Shown here one piece after another: positions 1 to 9,620 of a stretch of 17,500 nucleotides of DNA. The notes beneath the pieces were generated by a model. It did not search any database, was not told where the DNA came from, and worked only from the letters and a program-made list of their open reading frames with translations. Numbering within the stretch: position 1 is the first letter of the stretch; every line of letters starts with the position of its first letter. Both the position numbers and the translations under genes were made by a program. Source of the DNA: Trachelipus rathkii (taxonomy: Eukaryota > Arthropoda > Malacostraca > Isopoda > Trachelipodidae); assembly GCA_015478945.1 (NCBI GenBank), contig JABUQX010130880.1:1-17500 (forward strand), written 5' to 3'.

Positions 1-234
1 AGTCCAGTAAAATCCCTGCTACAACCAACAACTAAGCTTTTTGCATTAGATTTACAAGCACAACTTGAATGCCAGACTGTTGCAAATCAAAATGACAGAA
101 AAGATATCAGAAAGATGTCCTCTGAAGTCACAAGCCTGTCCAATGGCTCTCAATCATTGGATCCTAGTATAAGTTATTTCATCAGCCAGACAGGGAAACA
201 AGATTGCTTTATTGCTAAGCATTGTTCACCATAA
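1..234 (+). CDS. C-terminal coding exon of an unrecognised protein (partial, runs off left edge)
   Basis: Frame 1 is open from the first base to a TAA at 232-234, giving 77 residues with no stop. The reading frame is rich in Gln, Ser, Lys and Asp. It begins SPVKSLLQPTTK, has a charged centre (NQNDRKDIRKMSSE) and ends with a Ser/Gly/Cys tail (KHCSP). I see no signal peptide, membrane segment or known domain, and the composition suggests a disordered or helical tail. A 77-codon open frame is uncommon by chance in sequence this AT-rich. The usage also looks more balanced than the F/L-rich or S/P-rich shadow frames elsewhere in the window. No splice acceptor was chosen, because the frame is already open at the edge. 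It may be the last exon of a gene lying to the left, with 3' UTR to follow. A chance open frame is the alternative. Confidence 0.42.
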   Translation, partial: SPVKSLLQPTTKLFALDLQAQLECQTVANQNDRKDIRKMSSEVTSLSNGSQSLDPSISYFISQTGKQDCFIAKHCSP

Positions 235-1249
235 CCCGGAATCACATCAGATCTGTTGCTGAGAACGAGAAGATTATACTCTAGCTGTATAGTGAACGCT
301 TTTAAAAAAATTGTATATAACATCAAATATATTTTCAACCAGCTAAGTTTATATATTTGTATTGTAAATGAGAATTTTTTTCTTCTAAATAGCACCTGAG
401 AATTAATGTTATGGAATTGTGGCAAATTATTAACTTAGGACATATTTTCCATTGGAAATGCGACAGTGGAAGGAGTTTTCTATAAATAGCAATTTTAGTG
501 GAATCTGAGAGAGGGAACATAGTTTGATTCTCAAGAGTGCATTAATGCTATAAAGATCTCATGAAGAAGTCAATCATAAAAAGTTCCTATCACTCAACAA
601 ATGTGTGAAATGTAAGAGCTGCCCATAGGAGATATAAGAACATCTCAAAGGGTCCAAACAGGAAAGAAAAAGAAGAGAATAAAAAGGTTTGAAAAAAGAA
701 TATTATCCATACAGTCAATAAACTTGAAGAGCAGAGAACAGATGTTAAAACCTGAGGCTTTGAACAGAAGAAGACGTATGAAATCAAAATGCTCACATGC
801 TTGAGAGAAAGAAGTTAATCTAAATCACTCCCCATCTTAGAACTTTTTGTGATTACAGTGGACGAAATTCACCTAGGCTATTAATCGTAAGCTTTTAATT
901 TATTATTCATTTTTGTATAATAATAATAATTGTAAATCTGGCAGAAACATAAAAAAGGAGTGCTTTGGACGGTTATGGGGAAGGTATATAAACGATATGA
1001 TTATAAAAAAACAGAATATTTTAAATTGCTTCGCAAAATGTAACAAATTTCTAAAGTAAAAACTTGTCAATAATTTAAAATATAAATGAATGAGACGGAT
1101 AGAGACGGCGAAAATAATAATTAAGTAGATATTTTTTCGTTTCTAATGAAGAGAGTTCTGAAATATGCCACAAAGGAAGAATTTCAAGATGTTGGTGCAG
1201 CGGAATCAATTAAATTTTAGTTGTGAACTCCTGTACTCTATATAAGATA
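235..1249. other. AT-rich non-coding stretch, possible 3' UTR of the left-edge gene
   Basis: No convincing coding frame was found on either strand. The minus-strand open frames are Phe/Leu/Ser-rich and mirror purine-rich plus-strand sequence. If the left-edge exon is real, this is its 3' UTR and downstream flank. A short (TAA) run occurs near 919-930. Nothing else was recognised. Confidence 0.4.
717..722 (+). promoter_or_regulatory. Candidate polyadenylation signal AATAAA
   Basis: A canonical AATAAA hexamer lies about 480 bases after the stop codon at 234. It could end the left-edge transcript, but the hexamer is common in AT-rich DNA and no downstream GU-rich element stands out. Confidence 0.2.
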
Positions 1250-1254
1250 TAAAT

Positions 1255-1610
1255 AATATAAAATATAGACTCATATATAATATTATATATTATAATATAG
1301 TAGAATATATATATACATTTATATTATATAGTACTATATATATATATATATAATATAGGTATAATATATATATATATATAATATTATTATATTATAATAT
1401 ATATATAATATATATATACTATACTATATATATATACTATATATCGATATAATATAATAATAGTATAATATAGAATATAGTAAAGTATAAAAATAAATAT
1501 ATTCCAATACTATATTATAATAATAGTAATAAAACACACACATATATCATATAATATAATATATCTAATATAATCTATACCTTATATAAATAAATTATAT
1601 AATATTACTC
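1255..1610. repeat. Degenerate (TA)n microsatellite / AT-rich satellite block
   Basis: About 350 bases are almost pure A and T, made of imperfect TA dinucleotide runs interrupted by ATA, TATAA and short CATA pieces. The longest clean TA runs are around 1335-1380. The block is highly self-complementary and would be prone to slippage and to assembly error. Confidence 0.85.
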
Positions 1611-3726
1611 GCCATTTATTTATACAAGAAAGATCAACTTTTTCTTTCCTTTATGTGTGCAGTACAACATTTTCTGTTTAATTTTTTCAGATGCCATCAT
1701 AGAATAATCACTATACTATATGATAGATTATTACAATCAACTTATACTACATTATATAGGTACCCATGATAATATAATAGCATATACAATGATTACAACA
1801 TATTAAAATTCTAATATAAACTCTATATACATACAATACAAATATACCTAGAACTATAATAAAGCCTTTAATTATCGGCCTATATCTGCGACAAATGCAC
1901 AGACAAATCTACTAAGACTATTCAATTAATAATGAATCACCTAGCTGTATTAGCACACTGTGTTGCTAAACATTTGACAATTTCAAATAGGCTAACAACA
2001 CTCGATCCAAAGATATAGTTCACCTTCTTTAATGTAAACTTAAATCTGATATATATGATATCCACATATTCGCCGATATTTACAAACACTCACCAGCAAT
2101 ATTCAATTTTATTAAAAAACACCATATCAGTAATAAAAGTAACTATGAAACAATTTTATTTTCGGGGAAATGCCCCATCCACACATCATCTTTAAAGATA
2201 ATAATAACCATGAAAATAATAAGCACTGAATACTGGAAGTCAAAGCAACCTACTATACTCGCCCAGGAGCATAACGAATTTGAGTCAACGGATCTCTACT
2301 CACCCACGACATCCCAACTTCGGTACCACACGAGAATGCATAGCACAACCCACATGACATCCTATCTGAACCGCCACAATATAACCAGCTATGTACGCAA
2401 TAGAACCGAGCCCCATGCCAAGCACGACGGAGAGCACGCTTTCTCGACTGAGTATCTCAGAGTGTTGAAGTTTCAATCCCTCAGAATCAATATACTATAT
2501 TACACAAATGCGGATGCTATTATTAAGAATCTATGAACTGAAATACAGTCGACTTCAGTAAAGGAGTCGAAATCAATCGCTATGCATTAGAGCATAGGAC
2601 TTTTGACATCATAGAGTTTCAATGTAAACGCCTCCAACATTTGTCATATCCTATACCAAAGGATCCCAGCTAATTAACTATATTCAAATCTCCTACGATA
2701 ATATGCCTTATAAATTACTCCCTGCAATTTAATGATGAGCGAGATACGTATTAACACACACCACGCACTCAAGTATACCTTCCCGGCTTCACCGGAGCAT
2801 CAAGTACTAACACCCACGCGTCTACTCGTATTTTTTTTGGATAGGATTGTAAGAGAAATATAAGTGGGTTTGCTTAGGATGTCTATCAAAAAATCTAGAC
2901 ATTTTGGCGACGAAACCAAGAATAGACTAAGTACGAGTCCGCTACTCATATTAAAAAATACGGAGCATCCGCAGTAAGAATTCGACAACGTTACAGTACG
3001 CATCTGTAAACGCTAGCCCTTGGACGGACCACGACCATTTACTAGTAATAATATAAGCCAGAATAGCTATTTAATATTAACATCGCTAACAGTTAAAAAT
3101 ATATCTATCATATATTATCAACATACGTAAGCTGCAAAATTACGAGAATACACCTCCATAATACTTATAATAATATATATATAATATATGCTATATTTAA
3201 AAAGCTAGTATATTAATCCTATTATACCTATAACCTATATACAACTTATTCTATAAAACGTCATACTGATACGGAACTTTAATTAATATTCCTTTTGAAA
3301 CAGTAATGTATAAAGCCAGAACATATAAGTTCTCGCCTACCTAGCACTACCACACTAAACGGACCCCCGTCCAATCTAATATAATATATAACACTACTAT
3401 AATTCCTGCTAAATACATAATACTAATCATACATAATATCAATAATCAAGCATAATACAGATCCTAGACCACTACACTGCATATTATAGGATTATAACGG
3501 TAAGATAACAATACCAGAAAAAAATATCCATATATATGATATATATATATAAAGGACTAAGTCTGTATAAATACTAATAATTATACAACTAGTAGCCCAT
3601 AACCATATAATTAGTTTAACGAAAGCATTGATATCAGAATGCTACTATGTTTTTTACACATTTCTGTTATAGTTCATATAGAACAGTTAACGGAAAGTTG
3701 ATAGTAGAACGAATATTAAACTGAGA
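1611..3726. other. AT-rich intergenic sequence with no recognised gene
   Basis: This is a mixture of TA-rich pieces (for example 3170-3190 and 3528-3552) and a less AT-rich island at about 2200-3050. The island carries a 108-codon plus-strand frame (2210-2536) that is rich in His, Thr, Tyr and Asn and resembles no family I know. A T-run of 9 lies at about 2831-2839. I could assign nothing here with confidence. Confidence 0.45.
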
Positions 3727-3752
3727 TTCGCCCCGGCCGCCCTTTTTTTTTT
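3727..3752 (+). other. GC-rich island plus T10, resembling a NotI/oligo(dT) adaptor
   Basis: ATTCGC and CCC precede GGCCGCCC (3735-3742), which is followed directly by ten T (3743-3752). This sits in a sea of AT-rich sequence. The layout matches the usual end of NotI-oligo(dT) cDNA primers (GCGGCCGCCC followed by T) apart from a few extra C. It may be chance, an old reverse-transcribed end, or a library artefact carried into the assembly. Confidence 0.3.
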
Positions 3753-4099
3753 CATTCACGCTATAAATCCTTGGCTTGCCCCGGCTGGTTACCCCGAAGT
3801 AATTTCAGTAACTCGGATACAGAGTACCTCATATTACCCATGACAAAATAAATACGCAAATGACACAATATTCGCCCTGTAATAAAGTCTACGACACATA
3901 ATAACACGACAGCATATCCACGTACTAAGCTACATAGATAACAATATAGGTATTCCATAATTAATAACTAATACTAATACATTCCCGTTAGCATATCTGA
4001 GCGGACAGACCGCAACACACCTCTGATATACTATATATATACGGTATAGTTATATATATAGATATAATATTTATATTATTATAATATATAGTAGTATTA
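3753..4099. other. Non-coding stretch between T10 and LINE copy A, ending in TA repeats
   Basis: No supported gene was found. Two minus-strand open frames overlap here (3761-3958 and 3988-4194) but show no domain, and the second runs into the 3' tail of LINE copy A. Degenerate (TA)n sequence fills about 4025-4092. It abuts the 3' end of the LINE, a common target or by-product of LINE insertion. Confidence 0.4.
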
Positions 4100-6350
4100 T
4101 ATACTTCTTTCTTCCTTCCAACCTCCCTTGCCCAAGATATGGGGGTAACGGTGCTGTACAAGCATCGGGAAAAGAAAAAGCAGTAGGAGAACATGACAAC
4201 GTCGAAAAGAAAGAACCACAGCCTTTACGCGCCCCTCCTGTCCATTAGAATATAGCTGAGAAGCCTCGAGTACCAGACACGAAAATACCACCTAGAAGCA
4301 TTATGGGACCGCGACGAGACCCTCACTAATGGTAAAAATCGTCACACTGTAGGGTTCATCCCCTGGCCCAGGTGGGCCCACCATGCCCCATGACAAAACC
4401 GCTCCTGCCATTCTCTCATCAATGCACCTTTAATTTCTCGCCTCTGCCAAACTCACTTTCTCTCCTTCGCAACATTCGTCTTTTTCATGGACTCAATCCC
4501 TTTTCTCTTCGGTCTCCCCAAGCCGGTCGTTCCCAACACACTCACCACTAACATCCCAACACCTACTATCATTCATCCTTTCCACATGACAAACCTTCTC
4601 AACGTACTTTCATTATTCTCATCATTTACCCACCTTTCTTCACACCACACACTCTCTAACAGTCATACTTGACCCCTCTTCTCAATTCTTACTAGCAACT
4701 AGCACACCCCTCAAGAAATTGTCCTAGCTGAAACAACATTGGCACTTTAGAATCTATATTCCTTATTTCCAGACCATGTCTCACTACCATACACTAACAA
4801 GGTAACAACATAACCCTCTGTAGGACCCAAAGCTAGCACAGCTCAGACTTTAGTCCCTTTGCATTCCAACGATTTAATTGCAACCAGCCACCTTCCTGCC
4901 ATTAGCACAACTTTCCACTAACTCATGTTATCGTCCGTTCCATTTCCATCCAACTATACCCTAAATATTTAAACTTATGACACTTGTTTCAGTTGCTCAC
5001 CATACTAACATAACTTCACACTGAGAGAGTGTCCTCACTCACAACCATAACCTTACTCTTACCACGTTTTACTTTCAAGCCCCTCTTTCACACACCACTG
5101 CAAATCTCTACTATCAATCACTCTCAAAACTCTCTTCAGATTCGCACAACAGAACCAAATCATCCGCATAATAATACGTAGGGCACCCTCCACTCACTCC
5201 ATTCTCCACCATTCTAAACACCATTTCCTGGCATCCCCACCTCAAATTCTTCCATACCCCATCACTCATAAACAATTCGAATAACCAAGGAGACTAACAC
5301 ATATACAAATTGAATTCACTCCGCTACCTAAACCAATCACCATTGACCACATTTATTCTTACAGCACGCTGCACCTATCGTCATACATCTTTTTGATTCC
5401 ATTCAGAAGCCTACCACCAACACCATAATATACACTAATTACGCTGCATAAAGCTTCCCTATTAATCCTCAATACGCCTGTTGCAAATCTTAAAACTAAA
5501 TACGAAATTTATTCCTTTCTTCTAAACCTTCTTTTTCACAATCATTTGTTTCATGTAAAGATTTGATCCACACATCCTCTCCACTCTAACGCACCTTGTT
5601 CTTCACACAATCAGTCCTTTGTCACTCAACGCACTCTTATCGACCAAAATACCAGCATATACCTTCCTACAACACTCATAAACTTATTCCCCTATACATT
5701 TCTACATCAACTTTTAACTCCTTTTTTCTCACCCTTATCATACGAGGGTACTATTTACCCTGCTCTCCTCCAATCCCTGGAACTTATACCACTCCATTAA
5801 ACGCTTTATTCACACAACATTCCAAATCCATCGAATCACGCACCTCGTCCGCTACTTGATCAATTTCAACTTAGTAATCTTCATATCTATAGCCTGCAGA
5901 TTTACCATTCTTCCACTTTCTCACCCTACCCATATAAGTCTCTTTATTCAGGGGTGTGGAACAATAAAAATAATCTACATTCCTTCGTTAGCTTGTTCCC
6001 AATGGTGATTGCGTAAATAGGCAAACATCTGATATTGTACCAAATGTTGTGCAGAGTTTTTGCGATGTATTGTATGTCACCCTAGCCTACATTCATTCAT
6101 CAGGTTACAAAAGCACCATCCCATTCATTATTCTTAAGCAGATTCCCCTTATTCTCATTCTTAACTCTTTCGCGCTTGCCTCCAGAAGAGCTCCTATTCC
6201 ATTTGTAGGTCCTCATTTCATCCTCCTTCCAAACCTGTCCTTTGCCTCTTGTTTTCATCATAACGTAAATAACACCCATTTTAGTATTTATCCTTTTTCC
6301 TCTTATCTAATTCCACAGCATCTTCATATTACTATCTATAGCTATATTTA
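4100..6350 (-). mobile_element. LINE copy A: decayed, probably 5'-truncated non-LTR retrotransposon
   Basis: Reading the minus strand from right to left, the order is a linker region, the reverse transcriptase, the C-terminal region and a 3' tail. The plus strand is pyrimidine-rich throughout, which explains the Ser/Thr/Pro/Leu-rich plus-strand shadow frames at 4487, 5596 and 6049. The 3' tail (about 4100-4380) aligns by eye with those of copies B and C. Shared pieces are a GGTTCATCCC..TGGCCCAGGTGG segment (4353-4375), an ACCGCGAC..AGACCCTCACTA segment (4308-4328) and a purine-rich end. No endonuclease domain was recognised, so the 5' end is missing or too decayed. Both ends are approximate. 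Sub-family is uncertain; the RT resembles those often annotated as jockey-like in crustaceans. Confidence 0.75.
4357..5880 (-). pseudogene. Reverse transcriptase of LINE copy A (frameshifted)
   Basis: This is the RNA-dependent DNA polymerase of a LINE, which copies element RNA at a nicked chromosomal site. RT blocks appear in order on the minus strand, each in a different frame. The N-terminal block has a GNKF..SVVGRYMLV stretch near 5680. RGCVDQIFT lies near 5570-5590. GVGGRLLNGIKK-like residues lie near 5390-5420. SPWLFELFMS lies near 5270-5310. The catalytic box YYADDLVLLCES has its YADD at 5159-5170, with both aspartates intact. Downstream, a very decayed thumb is followed by a C-terminal RSGFV..WARG ending in TGA at 4356-4358. 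At least six frame changes make it non-functional. It is the same family as copies B and C. Confidence 0.72.
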
Positions 6351-6742
6351 GTATATACTACGTAAAGTTAAAGTAAATTTTTTTCTTTATACTAATCTAT
6401 ATGTAATAAATTATATACTGATATATATAGGTAGTAATATATATAACATATACCCATAGATAAGTATTATGAACAATATATATATATATATATATATTTT
6501 CTTTTTCTTTTTTTCCCTTTAGCAAGCCTTTATAGTCACTATACCATATTTTTTTCGTTTCCAAATCTCTCCATTTTACCCATGTGTTTTACCATAAAAA
6601 AAACCCACCCCAGGTTGGTGCCCATGCAACTTTGATGTTGAAGCAGTCTTGAAAATTAGTTGATCTAAAGCAAGAATTCTATTGTGTAAGTTTAATATTA
6701 AACTTCTGTGCTTTTATAACTTGCTTTATTCTTCTATTACAG
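6351..6742. other. Intronic or flanking sequence upstream of the RPL23A exon, with (TA)n
   Basis: This holds TA-rich sequence with a clean (TA) run at about 6476-6497, then T-rich sequence and a unique segment. A pyrimidine-rich stretch and CTATTACAG end at 6742 and form the splice acceptor of the next exon. No earlier RPL23A exon is visible here. Confidence 0.55.
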
Positions 6743-6878
6743 ATCGGATCAGTTTTCAATTATCAAATTTCCATTGACAACAGAAGCCGCCATGAAAAAA
6801 ATTGAGGACAATAACACCCTAGTCTTCATTGTAGAAACAAAAGCGTCCAGAGTTCTTATTAAACAAGCAGTTAAAAAG
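6743..6878 (+). CDS. RpL23A: Ribosomal protein L23A (uL23), penultimate coding exon
   Basis: uL23 is a large-subunit ribosomal protein. It binds 28S rRNA beside the polypeptide exit tunnel and helps dock the signal recognition particle. This exon has one leading base (split codon, so a phase-2 acceptor) and then 45 codons, starting [20 protein letters not shown] and continuing [16 protein letters not shown] to QAVKK. The IIKFPLTTE and [13 protein letters not shown] stretches are diagnostic of the L23 domain. The acceptor follows a pyrimidine tract (CTATTACAG), and the donor is AAAAAG|GTTCAA at 6878/6879. There are no stops or frameshifts, so it looks functional. The N-terminal Lys/Ala-rich half of the protein must lie in exons upstream that I cannot find in this window. 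Confidence 0.93.
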
Positions 6879-8812
6879 GTTCAATTTAAATTATTATTAT
6901 TATTATTAATTGAGTTTTATGTAATTGATGAATTTTAATCAATAACCAGTAATTATTCTTCCATTTTGCTTTGATAAAAACTACTGATAATCGTTAATTC
7001 GGTAAAACATTAATTTTTGACCGAAATATTGATTATATTTCTAATTTGTGTAAGAATTTTTATTTTGTGAGGTGTCATTTGGATTCATTATTTTCAGTTT
7101 GATATTTATTCCAAAATAATGTTTTGGATGTTGATAGTGAAGGGTGTGTAAGAATAAATGGAAATGGAGAATGAATGGTTTAATATTTATTAATAGCGGA
7201 GTGAGGCAGTTTCCATGGCTTTTTAATTTGTATATGGATGAGGTGATGAAAAAATTTTGATGGGGTGGCAGACTGATAGTGAATGGTAGAGAGTGGAGGA
7301 TGTTATACTTTTTGTACGAAGATTTGGTTTTGTGTGGTAAATCTGACGGAAGTTTGAGAGATTTGGTAGGATGTGTAAACTTAATTATTTGAAAGCGGAT
7401 GTATATAAGAACAAAGTAATGGTGGTGGGTGAGGAGAGTTCACTGTGTTGAAATCATGTTGGATGGTTGGCAACTGGAAAAAGTATCATAGTTTAAATAT
7501 TTAGGATGTATGTTGTATGGAAAGGGAATGGATGATGCCGAGTGTAGTAATAAAGTTGAGTGGTTAGAAGGTGGCTGGTGCAATTGAATCTTTAATGAAT
7601 GCAAGGGAACTAAGTATTAAGTGCGCTAGGGTTCTGCATGATATTGTTGTTACCGGTGTTAATGTATATTGAAACTGGTGTGTGGAATAATAATAAGTAT
7701 AGATCTAAGGTGTAGTCTGTGCAGATGGATAACCTTAGGGGAGTGCTAGGTGTGAAGAGAAGAAATAAAATGGAGAATGTGTGTGTTAGGGAGTTGTGTG
7801 GTGTAAAGAAAGGAATAAATGTTTTAAAGTGGTTTGATAATTTGGAAAGGATGGATGGTAGTCATTTTTTTAGGCGGTTGTTTAATGGTGCGTGTTGGGA
7901 ATCGACTGGCTGAGAAACTTAAGAAAAAGTGAATTGAATCAGTAAAAGTTTCTAAAGGAAAGGAATATTAATTTAGCAGAAGTGAATGGCGTAATTTTTT
8001 GAGGGGGCAAAATTGTGTGCCTGACATTGGCGAGATACCACAATGGGAGTCTGTCGCGGTGTATGAATCTCTTAGGTGGGTTTTGGCTTGGACGGGGAGT
8101 AAGACGGAACTTTCCTTTCGACTTCGGTCATGTTCTACTTAACTATTATATTTTAAGTGCTTGCTGCGTACCCTACCCCTAATCTGTGGGGAGGATAAAG
8201 AAAATAATTTGTTTAAATAGATTGTCTTGCTCTTGATGTTCAGAAAACATCAATTCATTTATACAAGGCGCTACTGAATTTCACGCTCCTGTTTTCTTAA
8301 AACTCACAGAATAGAAGGCGGGGTAATAGGGAACTGGAGGGGTTTAGAGCTTGGAGGAGGAGTTTAGTTGGGAAAGGGGTGATGCAATACGGAACGAAGT
8401 AGAGACCCCAACCCACGGCGACTCTTCAGACAGGCCATAAACCCTCTGGCAACTTTAAAAATAATAATTTTGGATATTGTTTAACATTTTAAAACCACTT
8501 TTTTTTTGGCGAAGATGAGGAACAAAATTCACAAGTAACATACAAAAATATGCATCTCTCTACCAATATGCACCATTTATTACCAATATTTACTACTAAA
8601 GCTAATATTTGAATCTGAAAACAGGAAAGTTGAAAGTAAGAGGTTCCCAATACACTTGCTCTCTTGTATTCTAATGTTAACTAGTTATGGAGAAGTTAAG
8701 TAGAGTTTTGCAACCATCTGCAGCACAACTTGATATAGAGGGCTGGCTATTAATGATAAATATTTGATCTTTCTTAAAGGTATTACTTATTTTTTTTATA
8801 TTTTCTTTACAG
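6879..8812 (+). other. RPL23A intron (1934 bases), carrying LINE copy C
   Basis: The intron has GT (6879-6880) and AG (8811-8812) borders, with a long T-rich tract before the acceptor (TTTTTTTATATTTTCTTTACAG). It joins two exons whose frames match exactly after splicing (phase 0). The first about 260 bases are AT-rich, including a short (TTA)n at 6890-6907. The middle is a LINE relic. The last about 600 bases (8216-8812) are unique AT-rich sequence containing a purine-rich patch (8310-8400) and no gene. I looked for snoRNAs, which often sit in ribosomal-protein introns, and found no convincing one. Confidence 0.9.
7140..8215 (+). mobile_element. LINE copy C: RT C-terminal relic in sense orientation inside the RPL23A intron
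   Basis: This is the same LINE family as copies A and B, heavily mutated. Recognisable pieces in shifting plus-strand frames are PWLFNLYMDEVMK near 7215-7250 and a palm box read as LYEDLVLCGKS (7312-7344). The latter stands in place of the usual YADD box and appears to have lost a codon. They are followed by a KYLGCM-like thumb piece near 7495-7515, MDNLRGVLGVKRRNK (7725-7769), ELCGVKKGINVLKWF and SEWRNFLRG (7981-8007). The tail GAGTCTGTCGCGGT (8047-8060) is the reverse complement of the tail motif in A and B. The copy ends in a purine-rich GGGGAGGATAAAGAAAAT. It is clearly non-coding today. Confidence 0.8.
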
Positions 8813-8938
8813 TTATACGAAATTGACGTTAGCAAAGTTAATACTTGCATTAGACCCGATGGTACGAAGAAAGCTTTCGTTAAGCTTGCACCAGATTACG
8901 ACGCTTTAGACGTTGCTAATAAAATTGGTATTATTTAA
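8813..8938 (+). CDS. RpL23A: Ribosomal protein L23A (uL23), terminal coding exon
   Basis: This exon is 42 codons including the TAA stop at 8936-8938. It reads [20 protein letters not shown], then [10 protein letters not shown] and [11 protein letters not shown]. The C-terminal [11 protein letters not shown] and the IRPDG..KKA segment are hallmarks of eukaryotic uL23. The reading frame continues directly from QAVKK at the end of the previous exon. Together the two exons give 87 residues, a little over half the usual length of about 150, so they supply essentially the whole conserved globular domain. Small departures from the usual metazoan sequence (VSKVNTC, AFVKLA) look like ordinary divergence rather than decay. 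Confidence 0.94.
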   Translation, partial: LYEIDVSKVNTCIRPDGTKKAFVKLAPDYDALDVANKIGII

Positions 8939-8955
8939 ATAAAACTTTAAATAAA
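8938..8955 (+). promoter_or_regulatory. Two polyadenylation signals for RPL23A, the first overlapping the stop codon
   Basis: AATAAA occurs at 8938-8943, sharing the last A of the TAA stop, and again at 8950-8955. A T-rich stretch follows (8956-8985). A very short 3' UTR is typical of ribosomal protein mRNAs. Which hexamer is used cannot be told from sequence. Confidence 0.7.
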
Positions 8956-9359
8956 TTTATTTTGTTTAAAGATAACCTTTTTTGACCCATTGATTATTAT
9001 ATGGTGAAAATCTTTTATTAAAAATTTGTAGGTATATGGTATACGAAATTACTATCAGTTTTCATTTTTGCAGTAGACCACATACAGATTGCTTGTAAAT
9101 GCTCATGTCAGGCTATCTGAGAAGTATGCAAAGTTGTTTTTTTTTTTTTGGAGTTTGGTACAGATGGTATAATTAATAAGTTCTAAATATCAATTTGTGG
9201 CCACCTGACCTCTATCCCATGAACTTGTGGGTTCATTACCTACCATAGTAGGTTCTTGGTTGGGGGAAATTGAGTTCCATGTATTTCATACCCATGTTAA
9301 AGTACAAAAATTATCTAGGCTTGATAGCAAGCCCTACTACTTCTCCACGCATTTGGAAA
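8956..9359. other. 3' flank of RPL23A, no gene recognised
   Basis: This is unique AT-rich sequence with a T-run at about 9136-9149. A segment at 9200-9240 contains GTGGGTTCATTACC, which loosely resembles a Pol III B box, but no A box or paired structure was found. Nothing else is supported. Confidence 0.4.
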
Positions 9360-9420
9360 TTCGTAACCGTGGGCATGGCTTCGAATCCAAATGGGCGGGG
9401 ATTTTGCTAGAAGCAGAAAA

Positions 9421-9517
9421 GTAGAAGAAGAATATGACGAAAGTCGAAAAGAAAGCCTAGCCTGCACCGGAAACAAAAGTAGTAGAAGAATATGACGAAA
9501 GTCGAAAAGAAAGCCTA
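9421..9517 (-). repeat. Partial tandem duplication in the 3' tail of LINE copy B
   Basis: A 39-base unit at 9421-9459 is repeated at 9479-9517 with one mismatch. The period is 58 bases. The unit contains GAATATGACGAAAGTCGAAA. Copy C has one counterpart on the other strand near 8118-8138 (CGACTTCGGTCATGTTC), and copy A has one near 4192-4212. The duplication therefore seems specific to copy B, or else to its immediate source element. Confidence 0.8.
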
Positions 9518-9620
9518 TCCTTATACCTTTTAGCGAGATTTCGTCGCATTCAGAAAATCCACCCTCGAGCTTCACGGAACCGCGACAGACCCTCACTATA
9601 CCTTCTCTTCAATGTAGGGT

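Noticed and set aside
590..796. 68-codon minus-strand frame with hydrophobic character suggesting a membrane protein
   Set aside because: It is the complement of purine-rich sequence, Phe/Leu/Ser-rich throughout, with no start context or family.
2210..2536. 108-codon plus-strand open frame
   Set aside because: It is rich in His, Thr, Tyr and Asn with no domain, no splice or promoter context and no recognisable family. It lies in repeat-like AT-rich DNA, and a chance frame is more likely than a gene.
2658..2699. Minus-strand IVGDLNIVN resembling the GDFN motif of LINE endonucleases
   Set aside because: Only a few residues match, a stop follows at once, and no other endonuclease block could be read nearby.
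6920..6990. Possible C/D box snoRNA in the RPL23A intron (TTGATGA at 6924-6930, CTGA near 6983)
   Set aside because: The C box lacks the starting purine, no closing terminal stem pairs, and no D' box or guide could be assigned. The spacing alone is not enough.
8230..8460. Purine-rich patch with short inverted repeats, considered as a SINE or structured RNA
   Set aside because: Only a 6-base stem (GATGTT/AACATC) was found; no tail, Pol III boxes or duplicated target site.
9376..9400. GGCTTCGAATCC resembling a Pol III B box of a tRNA-derived SINE
   Set aside because: No A box at the right distance, no cloverleaf, and the motif merges into the tail of LINE copy B.
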